Assembly (NCBI GenBank): GCA_945859605.1
Contig: OX243824.1
Span: forward strand, 28,251,916-28,315,915
Source of the DNA: Lumbricus rubellus
Taxonomy: Eukaryota; Annelida; Clitellata; Crassiclitellata; Lumbricidae
DNA: 64,000 nt
Direction of reading: 5' to 3'
The notes under the pieces: generated by a model
Seen by the model: only the letters and a program-made list of their open reading frames with translations
The model's database searches: none
What the model was told of the DNA's origin: nothing
Shown here: one piece after another, positions 55,556 to 64,000 of the stretch
Layout: each line of letters opens with the position of its first letter
Numbering within the stretch: the first letter of the stretch is position 1
Program-made: the position numbers and the translations under genes

Positions 55556-56014
55556 GCCTAATATATACATGGAATAATTATGTAGCCTATATGCAAAAAA
55601 TTATGCAGCATAGTTTACGTATAATCAATATTAGGCCTATTATTGGTCAGATGAAGAGAGGAGGCGGGGCAGCTAACGTCAATGTCAGTCGCCCCTCCCG
55701 TCCACCCCTCAGTCCTGTCGTCTTCCCTATAATAATTATATTGATTGCCGACACTGTCCTTCACAACTTGCAGTATTCACCTTAGTAGCTTAGTCTTGTT
55801 TCAGTTACCACATCTTCTGGGCACATGGAACAAAATTTAGACAAACCAACGTTTACACCTTTTCCAGTGCATGTAATAATTTAACCACAGACATTAATGC
55901 AAAATATTATTGGTTTTAACTCCCGTTTATTCCGTTGCTCAATGTGTCTTCTTTTTCCTTAATCTCTCTCTATCTCCTCATACACGTACATTCTTCTAGC
56001 GCCATTACATCCCT
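55556..56014. other. Spacer between units C and D
   Basis: No gene recognised. Confidence 0.5.
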
Positions 56015-56023
56015 TCCCATCTT

Positions 56024-57494
56024 TTGATTTGATTTTGATTTGTTTATTTATTGCACATATACAAGTCAAACAGAATAAACATGAGTCACTAAACAGAGTG
56101 CAAATGGAATCAGAAAAAGCTAACAGCTTATACAGTTCTGACCCCCTAGCTCCATGACTATTTATATAACGCAAGTTAGTATTAGTAGGCTACTTAATTA
56201 GTTAATTAGAACATAACTGAAAGTAACAGGATAAACATACAATGTAATAATAATAATTAATAATAAAAATGCATAAAATAATTATATTATTAAATAATAA
56301 TAATAATAATAATAATAAGTAAGTAATAATACTAAGAGAATAATAATAGATTATTTATTATATAATAAAAATAAGAAATATTAGCAACAACATATTATTG
56401 CAGCTGCAAATCATCACAGACTACAAAGGATTTGAGACATCAGAAACAATATAATAATAAACGGTCAGGATTCTAACATACAGTGTGCCTAGTTGCTGCG
56501 AGATAAATGCAGGTATAAAGACCAAAAGTTAAACAACATTAGCAATTGTTTGTAAACAGACCCTTTTTAACTTTATTCTTGAAAGTACATGCACTATTTA
56601 CCCTCTTCACATCATCTGACGGAGAATTCCATAAACGAGGACCTAGAATTCGGAAGCTATTAAAGCGACAGGAGGTACGGGCAAAAGGAACAGCATAATT
56701 ACTCGAACCACGAGTATTAAGCGAGTGAAATTGAGACACTGTCATAAAATAATTAATTTTAAATATGGGGGGGGGGGGGTAAGAGATTAATTCTAAATTT
56801 GTACATATATAAGGACGACAATTATTATAGACAAATAGCACAGGTCATAAATTTTGAGAATATTAAGTTTACTGAATAAAGGGTTGGAATGGGCTAAATA
56901 GGGAGAGTGCAAAATAATACGACATGCCGCTTTCTGAAGCTTTAAAATTCGGTCTGAGTTGCAGGTTCTGTAAGGAGAAGCCCAAACAACACAACAGTAA
57001 TTAATATACGGTTCTAGTAAGATAGAAAAGCTTCAATTTTTCAGTAGATAGCACATGTCCGACCTTACGTAAAATGCCCACAACCTTGGACACTTTGTTA
57101 GTAACCATGTCCACATGCTTATTCCATTTAAGCTTTTCAGTAATAATAACACCAGGAAATTTGGTTTCACGTATACGGGGGGGAGATGCACATCATTTAC
57201 ACATATGTCGAAATCTGAGTCAAGAGTCACCTTATTCACAAATATAATATAGTTAGTCTTATTTAAATTCAAGGATAATAAGTTTGCAGCAAACCAGTGG
57301 CTTAACACTTTTAAATCATCATTCAGAGTTTTAGCAAGCACGAGGGGACAATGCCCAGTGGCAAAAATATTCGTGTCGTCAGCAAACATGATTAATTTTA
57401 AGGCAGTCACAGATTGTAAATCATTAATGTACAATATAAATAACAAAAGTCCCAAAATTGAGCCTTGACGAATTCCACATTTCAATTATTTTCC
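56024..57494 (-). mobile_element. 5'-truncated jockey/CR1-like LINE with 9-base target duplication
   Basis: TCCCATCTT at 56015-56023 and 57495-57503. Minus strand from 57485: CGIRQGSILGLLLFILYIND, FADDTNIFATG, LNLNKTNYIIF, all reverse transcriptase palm motifs, then after frameshifts ILGPRLWN and TFKNKVKKGLF. The 3' end carries ATCAAATC-type repeats. The endonuclease domain is missing. Not autonomous. Confidence 0.88.
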
Positions 57495-57503
57495 TCCCAT
57501 CTT

Positions 57504-60066
57504 GATTACGACTAATCGATGTACAGAACTGTGTCCAAACATCCCGTTGCACATGTTTATCGCATCAGCAAAGTTAATTAAACATTGGTGAAATCTGTCA
57601 GCCATGGTGGTGCCCTTTTTTCACGGTTGGATCGTCTCAACAATGTTCCTTGTCCAGACACTTTTATGCCGAAACTCATCGAACAGATTGAAGTCTATAT
57701 GTAGGCTATACATCCACTGGGCTCAAGTAAAAAGTCAGAATGTTGAAACACCTCCAGGCACAGGTTTCAACATTAAACAAACAAAAAAACTGGGTTGCAT
57801 ATCCTTAGGGAAGCTGCGACAACTCGCAATGATATTTACCGACGCCACAATTTGACTCCATAATATTATATACGACCTACAAACGTGCACCAGTCTTTGT
57901 AGGCACGCACCCATCGGAAGCACATGTGGTTGCTACATTCCCGATGAAAGCAAATATTTTAAAATTATATCGACCTGCAGACGATGATTAACTGTAGGCT
58001 ACGCTACGTGTTGTAGCCTTTTAACACCACAAATCACCACAAAACAGTTTAAAGATTCTAAGACGTACCTAGAGCCTGATTTCACGGTATCCAGAAAGGT
58101 GCTAATCAATCAATCAATCGATGAGAATTTATATAACACCCCTCCAAGGCCGAGATCAAGCGATAAAAACAGCCCTCAACAGTTTGTGAAAACTTGAGAA
58201 TAGTGTGGGGAGATTTCGCATATTCAAGAGAAGCCCATTCCAAATTGTTGGACCAACCACAGAGAAGGAAAGGCTCTGCGTGGCCATCCCCTCAAAAGTA
58301 GTTTTCTCTGCGCCCATGGTCTTATTTTGATTCTCCAGTAATTGAGCTTACACAATAATTCCTCTTCTGAACGATAAGCAAATAAATAACTTTTAAAAGC
58401 AAGCGCGACACAAGAGTCGAAGCTTCCCAACAGCAAATCATCAAAAAAATAAAACCAAAGCAAAATGTCAGCAAAGACTATATAGATCACAAAAACTTTT
58501 TAAAACTAATTCTATCTTATGCACGTCACTGCTGAATAGCCTACGCAGGAACTGACACATCAGGCACAAGAAAGTAGTCAAATGCGCAGTGGACACGTAC
58601 AGGCTTTCAGCCCACGGATCATGAAGAAGAAGAAGAAGAAGAAGAAGGAGAAGAAGAAGAAGGAGCAGGAGAAGGAGAAGAAGAAGAAGAAGAAGAAGAA
58701 GAAGAAGAAGAAGAAGCTGAAAGGCCTACTTTTGTTGTTGGTCCCAACGGCAATATCTCTATCTGATCCACTTGTCGGGCTTAGTACGTGCACATGCGTC
58801 TGTGGCTTCACATACGGCCACGCGGCTTACGCAACCACTAACGATATCCGTTAATAGGTACATACTCTATAATTACGGCCTAATTCGTTACAATAGCATA
58901 CCGTCGGATATCGGAAAACGAAATGCTTTTTCATAAGCGGTGGCATGTATAGTATTGTATACGCGTGCATTGAAATCAATATTGATTCGAAGGTGGTTCA
59001 TTCAGTTGCGTGTGAATTTGAACACTCGGCAGTTGCAACGTTAGCAGCAAATCAGACAATAGGATAGCGCTGGTTTTCAAGCAATCCATGACAATTATTT
59101 TATCCGCCGCCTCCTCTCCTTTTCACCCCAACCCCATCCTTCTTCCCTCCTTCCATATCTCCATAATATCCTCCAATATTTGTTTCTCTTCATTCCTTCA
59201 AGCTTCTGCTTCATTCTCTCTTTCTCCGAACTGAACAATACTGGATCGTGGCTTTGACTTTTGAATCAACAATGATGATCCTCGTCTCTTCATCATCACT
59301 GATCAGCAACTGATGATCATCCATTGGCAAAGCAGTCATGCAACGCTGACAAAACTCTATAGAATCATCACCTCTTTGTGACAGGTCTTTCATTGCCACG
59401 TATTATGAAAACTAGTAGACCCGACTAGACATGCCTCAGCCGCCGTTTCATGTGTAGGCTAAACATAACGCACAATAGACATTTGGTCCGTTTATCCATT
59501 ATTATCGTTGACAATTCAATTCAATTAATATAATCAGCATGCAACATCCTCCGCCGGTATACAACGAATATGTCAGCTGAACGTGGATTCCCATGGTTTG
59601 CTTGATCTCTCATGCAGACCATTGATACATTTAGAGACGTAGGCTACGTGTCGTTACTTGTTTCATTGATTCTGTGAAACCGTTTTCATATAATAAATAT
59701 ATGTATATAATTATATATATATATATATATATTAGTTGCTTCGTGTTTCGTCTCTACCAAGGCATACGACGATCTAGTGCCACTGCTGCTCCATTTGTCG
59801 CAAGTGGTGACGGAAGTAAAACGTCTGTTGAACGCTGAGGCGCAAATTACAGGATCTACATTTACTTTGCGGTTCGCATGAAACTAGGAGAGAAGAGAGA
59901 AACCTGATGATGCAACTGGAAGCAATAGAACGGTTGTCTAACAGAAAAATATAACTAAATAGAAATTTAATCAGTTTAGTCCACTCAAGTCAGAAACACA
60001 GAATCTCGACAGGCAGTCTTCTAGTTTATTGCGTTATTCTACAGCTTAGGAATTATTATTGTTATT
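57504..60066 (+). other. Unit D: 5' flank of channel gene 5
   Basis: Colinear with 47370-50483. LINE scrap at 58094-58300 (minus), short GAA tract at 58622-58718, then a long stretch nearly identical to 49200-50480. TA-rich run at 59695-59733. Confidence 0.7.
58622..58718. repeat. Short (GAA)n tract in unit D
   Basis: About 95 bases. Orthologous position to the 520-base tract in unit C. Confidence 0.95.
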
Positions 60067-61626
60067 ATGGAAGATATGCGACAAGAGTTACGAAAGTTTG
60101 GTGAGACAACGAGCATCAAAGGGGTGAGTCGTACTATAAAAACTCGCAGTAAAGTTGTGAGAATATTTTGGCTGATGGCATTGCTGGCCTGTTTTTCAAT
60201 GCTTTTATTCCAAGTCATTACCCTCGCAATCAACTACTGCAGCTTTGGAGTCACGAATACTTTCCAGTGGGTTCCGAGTCAACCGAACTTTCCCGATGTA
60301 ACAATCTGCAATTCTATTCCGATAACGGACGAACAGCAGTTTTATGATTTATATGATAATTTCTTGCAAAAGATCAAATTTATTAAGGACCAAGCTCCTG
60401 ATGAACTAGGCCTAAAGAACCACAATGGATTTTGGAATTTTCTTAAATTGATCGACACGTTTAACGCCAACATTCCATTTGAAAACGCGTTCTCCAGCAA
60501 GAAGAACCTGAGTGATTTAATTGCTGGTTCATATTTCTATGAATGGGATTTGTTCCTTGAAAGGAACTGTAGCTTCATTTCAATTCTGAATAGACCTCTT
60601 CAGCTGTGCACAACTCTCAGACCAGACCTCGAAGCTGCGGCAGTTTCTGCTATTGTATTTATCAACGATGTGATGCCAAAACTCATCGATTCCTATTACA
60701 ACTGGATTCGCATTCCTTTGTCGAGCGGAATCAAGGTGTATATTCACCCGAAAGGAACGAAGCCAGATCGGAATGTGGCGGTTGACGTTCCTCCTGGCAC
60801 AAGTATCACCATCGACGTCAAGCAGAACAACATCACGAGACTATCTCAACCATACGGAAGCTGCAGCGATAGACAACGAATATTTCCTGAAGAGGTAAAC
60901 TCACCTTCGTACGACCAACGATTGTGCATCAGTCTGTGCAGACAACGCCAGTTCATAGAAACTTGCGGTTGTCTCGATAACTTTGAATATTTTACTAACG
61001 TTGAATTGAAAATGGGTAACAACACATTCTGCATGAACATAACAAAACATCTTGAGATTCCAGAGATGTACACAGCGCAGGGAGGTTTCACAGAGGCGTT
61101 CTGGAGTGTAATGGACTGTTCCTGGAGTTTTGTTCCCAAGGAAGACATATGCGACTGTCCTGACCCGTGTTCTGAAACACAGTATGACATCACTAGTTCC
61201 TCAGCTCACTGGCCAAACGTCCATTATCAACTGGCTTTGTATAATGTCTATATTCGCAATGATCCCCGATATCGAGAGAAATTTGTGGCCTACGAAACGA
61301 TTCTTAACAACTCTTTGAGTCAAAGCGACGCAGAAACGATTGAGGAACTACGGAAATTGAGGTTGATTGAACAGAACTTTCTTCAAGTCACCGTTAAACT
61401 GAATAAGAATCTGGTGCAGTTAGTGAAGGACATTCCAGCCGTGTCCTTTAATACACTGACTTCAAATCTCGGTGGATCTCTGAATCTTTGGCTTGGTGTT
61501 TCAATTTTGACGGCGGCTGAAATCATCGAGTTGATCTATTCGTTGGTGAAAATAGCTGTAGCTGGAAAAGAACGCAAGATTCAGGACACCGAAATAATTG
61601 GGAAAGGGATGACACGTGTAGGCTAG
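60067..61626 (+). CDS. DEG/ENaC-type sodium channel, copy 5 (unit D)
   Basis: 519 residues, single exon. Starts at ATGGAAGATATG. The extra first Met of the paralogs is ATT here. Same motif order as the other copies: SIKG, TM1, NFPDVTICN, HPKGTKPD, CISLCRQRQFIETCGCL, CDCPDPC, NLGGSLNLWLGVS, TM2. A Gly-Leu insertion (DELGLKNHN) is due to an extra GGCCTA at 60409-60414 and keeps the frame. The variable segment (DNFEYFTNVELKMGNNTFC, LEIPEMYTAQGGFTEAFW) is of the copy-4 type, with private changes (CSWSFVPKED). A Glu-to-Val change (PEEVNSP) also distinguishes it. It probably forms homo- or heterotrimers with its neighbours. Stimulus unknown. Confidence 0.94.
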   Translation: MEDMRQELRKFGETTSIKGVSRTIKTRSKVVRIFWLMALLACFSMLLFQVITLAINYCSFGVTNTFQWVPSQPNFPDVTICNSIPITDEQQFYDLYDNFLQKIKFIKDQAPDELGLKNHNGFWNFLKLIDTFNANIPFENAFSSKKNLSDLIAGSYFYEWDLFLERNCSFISILNRPLQLCTTLRPDLEAAAVSAIVFINDVMPKLIDSYYNWIRIPLSSGIKVYIHPKGTKPDRNVAVDVPPGTSITIDVKQNNITRLSQPYGSCSDRQRIFPEEVNSPSYDQRLCISLCRQRQFIETCGCLDNFEYFTNVELKMGNNTFCMNITKHLEIPEMYTAQGGFTEAFWSVMDCSWSFVPKEDICDCPDPCSETQYDITSSSAHWPNVHYQLALYNVYIRNDPRYREKFVAYETILNNSLSQSDAETIEELRKLRLIEQNFLQVTVKLNKNLVQLVKDIPAVSFNTLTSNLGGSLNLWLGVSILTAAEIIELIYSLVKIAVAGKERKIQDTEIIGKGMTRVG

Positions 61627-62007
61627 GCCTCCACTATAGGACGGCGTAATAAATGACAGCGGAAGATGGAGTGTGTAGACCATTTGAAGTTATTGCGACC
61701 ACTGCACGGAAGCTTTTTGCCTTCAATTTTATTGATTCTGTAATAGTTTAGAAATCTTTTCAGATTTGTGAACTTCAGCGTCGTACAAATATCTCTACAA
61801 TTTTTGCTCTAAGCGATTCTTGTTGCCTGCATAGATTTACTTGTGTTAGAGCGCAAGATCTGAGACTGCTTGCGCGAAAACTATGGGTATAGGCTACAGT
61901 TTGTGAAAGAGAACCTTTTCAGATTTGTGAACTTCAGCGTCGTACAAATATCTCTACAATTTTTGCTCTAAGCGTTTTCTTCCCGCATGCATAGATTTAA
62001 GCTTACT

Positions 62008-62171
62008 CATGGGCGGAGTTTATCAGGGGCTAGGGGGCTAAGCCCCTCCAAGATGGCCCAGATTCAACTTTGTTACCATGAAAATGGTATCCTTTTTCGG
62101 GTAGAGCCCTTCCAATAAGGCCCAGACTCGGGGTTAGCCCCCCCAAGGACGGAAACCAAACTCCTCCCATG
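62008..62171. mobile_element. hAT-like MITE (164 bases)
   Basis: Termini CATGGGCGGAGTTT and complement AAACTCCTCCCATG. Right flank GATTTACT. The left flank is GATTTAAGCTTACT, i.e. the same octamer with AAGCTT inserted. Paralogs at 46090 and 52298 show the uninterrupted GATTTACTTG. Confidence 0.85.
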
Positions 62172-62979
62172 GATTTACTTGTGTTAGAGAGCAAGAACTG
62201 GAGACAGCTTTCGCGAGAACTATGGATACAGTTTCTGAAAGAGAAGCAGACTTTCACTTCGAGACAGTTTCCCAAAAAAGTCAAGACAGTGATCCCGATA
62301 CGAAAACCGAGATCGAGACAACGGTTCCGAGATCGAGTCATCTAAAACCTGTCTCGAAACGTCTTGAGAATGAGATAGAATCTGTAGACCATACAATTCT
62401 GGTATCACCACAGTGACAACGCTAATAAACGGGACGCAGGAGTATTCAACGCGATCCATAGGATGCAGAAGACTAGTATCGTTCGTCTTCTTCGATCAGA
62501 ATTTCTTCTTTCGAGACTCAGCTTCAAGTGAGTTCTCCTTTCTGTTTTTCCAGACTATGCAGTTCAACGCAAGTTCTCCTCAGACTCCGACTTCTACTTC
62601 TCCAACATCAGACACTCCCAACGTTAACTACGGACCACAAAACTTTACCAACGTATTAATAATAGCCTACTTCTGACGCATAGAGAACGCCATGAATACA
62701 CCGCTGCGCATCAACAATGCACAAAATAGGAGCCTAATAATCTTCTTTCTATGATACAACAATGTACATTATTATAGGCTACCTGACTGAATGACTGCAG
62801 CAGAATTCATCATACAGTTTAGAAGATAGGCTCCTCAAGTCAAGAAATGGTTTCTGCATCAAGCAAGTGAAGTGAATTGTTTTGATTGGCATAATATTGA
62901 ACTTTAAAAAGGATATCCGATTTCTTAGAAATAATTTATTCGAATGCTTTTCGAAAGCAGAACAAGCGCCTAACGCTAC

Positions 62980-63080
62980 AGCAGCCAACAACAGAATCGA
63001 CCGAACTTTGCGGATGATGTGACAATCTGTAATAAAAAATTAGGTCTACTTTCAGACTAATTAATCGGACGAATTTCAGT
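62980..63080 (+). pseudogene. Decayed DEG/ENaC fragment (post-TM1 region), unit D
   Basis: CGACCGAACTTTGCGGATGA and GTGACAATCTGTAAT align with the codons for NFPDVTICN of the intact genes. CGGACGAATTTCAG follows. No open frame. Confidence 0.7.
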
Positions 63081-63179
63081 ACATTATAAATTATATATTG
63101 ACATAATAATTTTCGCTTTTGTTGTTTCTACCATAATTAGCATGGCACAACACTTTCACTTATTTATTTATTTATAGCA

Positions 63180-63370
63180 TTTGCTATTACTCAGAAGCGC
63201 TCTCGACTACAGCACGGACACTGCTTCGGAGGTTCATGGCGAGGGGACGAGCAAGTGCAGGTAAAGGACTTGTTCAAGGTTCCTACGCGGCGGTTTGAGG
63301 TGGATTCAATCCTGAAAACCTCCGACTTCAAGTCCCCGAACCCACCACTGCACCACCGCGCCCGCAAACT
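63180..63370 (-). mobile_element. tRNA-like SINE, minus orientation (unit D)
   Basis: Counterpart of 53335-53565, with a decayed B-box-like segment on the minus strand. Confidence 0.55.
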
Positions 63371-63404
63371 CAGGCCTACTTACTCTCTATTACAGAATTC
63401 TGAT

Positions 63405-63695
63405 GATAGAAGAAACGCGGCGGCGACAGTTTGGAGTGAGAAGAGACATGAACAATGTACACAAAACACTGTCAGTCGGAATGTTCAAACTCAAGAGTCT
63501 AACAGTGAGAATATTTTTCTTTGGTGGCAATGTTTGCCTATTTTCATTTATTTTACTCGAGGTCTAACGTACTCTCACCTTCAGTTGCTGCTGCTGCACA
63601 CAACTCTCCTGCAGTGCAGCTGCAGTGTTCAGAATCAACCGAACTTTTCGGACAATCTGCAATAATTCTTACGCTCAGACTATTCTGACGTAAAA
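63405..63695 (+). pseudogene. Decayed DEG/ENaC N-terminal fragment, unit D
   Basis: Counterpart of 55020-55315, here not interrupted upstream by transposons. Recognisable from GAAGAAACGCGGC to CAACCGAACTTTTCGGACAATC. Internal stops and frameshifts. Confidence 0.75.
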
Positions 63696-63740
63696 GTCTA
63701 TAGGCTATTCCAGTATAATATATAGACCTATTATATTTAT

Positions 63741-63925
63741 TCGCGGGACATGGTGGTGTAGTGGGTATGTTCGTTGCCTTCCAACCAGGGGTAGCTGCAG
63801 GTTCTAATCCACCAAAAACCGCCTCGTAAAATCTTGACTTTCATTCGCAATTGCTCAGGCGCTTCGACGTGAATTTCAGGAGCGCTTCTGAGTAGTAATA
63901 TTGAAGAGGCGCTACTACATGTCCA
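63741..63925 (+). mobile_element. tRNA-derived SINE (unit D)
   Basis: GGTGGTGTAGTGGGTATG resembles a pol III A box and GGTTCTAATCC at 63800-63810 a B box. Tail GGAGCGCTTCTGAGTAG with AGGCGCTACTACA. Confidence 0.7.
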
Positions 63926-64000
63926 CATGCACACATAGCCTAATAATTATATACTTTATATATACATGGAATAATTATGTATATGCAGCATAGTTTACGT

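Larger units (their letters stand above)
61627..63175 (+). other. 3' flank of channel gene 5
   Basis: Colinear with 52041-53330. A segment from CAGATTTGTGAACTTCAG to GCATAGATTTA is present twice (61760-61842 and 61919-61998). A hAT MITE lies at 62008. Confidence 0.65.

Noticed and set aside
63741..63815. A functional tRNA gene
   Set aside because: A- and B-box-like motifs are present, but the cloverleaf cannot be formed convincingly and copies occur in repeated SINE context.

Overview
The window is animal nuclear DNA. It has no operons or bacterial gene density. The only clear host genes are one SIX-family homeobox exon and a tandem family of single-exon DEG/ENaC-type sodium channel genes. 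Everything else is transposon-derived, microsatellite or duplicated flank. SIX4/5, FaNaC/ASIC-like channels, RTE and CR1/L2-like LINEs and abundant hAT and TA-target MITEs fit a marine invertebrate, perhaps a deuterostome such as an echinoderm. That placement is inference and low confidence. There is a 200-base assembly gap at 10351-10550.

Layout. (A) 192-7877: segmental duplication unit A, with a DEG/ENaC copy broken by one in-frame stop, its 3' flank, a hAT MITE, a LINE tail and a putative minus-strand terminal exon. (2) 10.5-15.3 kb: three non-autonomous hAT elements around a divergent, intact DEG/ENaC gene. (3) 15583-19213: a complete-looking RTE-type LINE with one 1009-residue endonuclease/reverse transcriptase ORF and target-site duplications. 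(B) 23201-31199: unit B, a close copy of unit A with an intact channel gene and two later insertions. (4) 31.6-41 kb: LINE fragments, large microsatellites and two TA-flanked DNA transposons inside (TATG)n arrays. (5) 41384-42261: exon 1 of a SIX4/5 gene on the minus strand. (6) 43156-44365: nested hAT elements. (7) 45.9-47.3 kb: an orphan channel-gene 3' flank split by a CAG-duplicating inverted-repeat element rich in G-quadruplex motifs. (C) and (D), 47.3-55.6 kb and 57.7-64 kb: two further paralogous units, each with an intact channel gene followed by decayed channel fragments and paired tRNA-like SINEs.

The paralogous units act as natural empty-site controls. They let several insertions be defined to the base and show which came before or after the duplications. 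The same comparison gives the most unusual observation. The hexamer GGCCTA, and shorter GCCTA, have been inserted after TA dinucleotides, producing the octamer TAGGCCTA that litters the intergenic DNA. CATGTA insertions (TACATGTA) also occur. These look like excision footprints of TA-target DNA transposons whose ends are GG...CC or CA...TG. Elements with such ends are present in the window.

The channel genes share a short N-terminus, two membrane segments, the FPxVTICN-type post-TM1 motif, a Cys-rich extracellular domain and a GxS selectivity filter. All have Lys in place of His in the pre-TM1 HG gating motif. They are probably membrane cation channels of one recent lineage-specific expansion.
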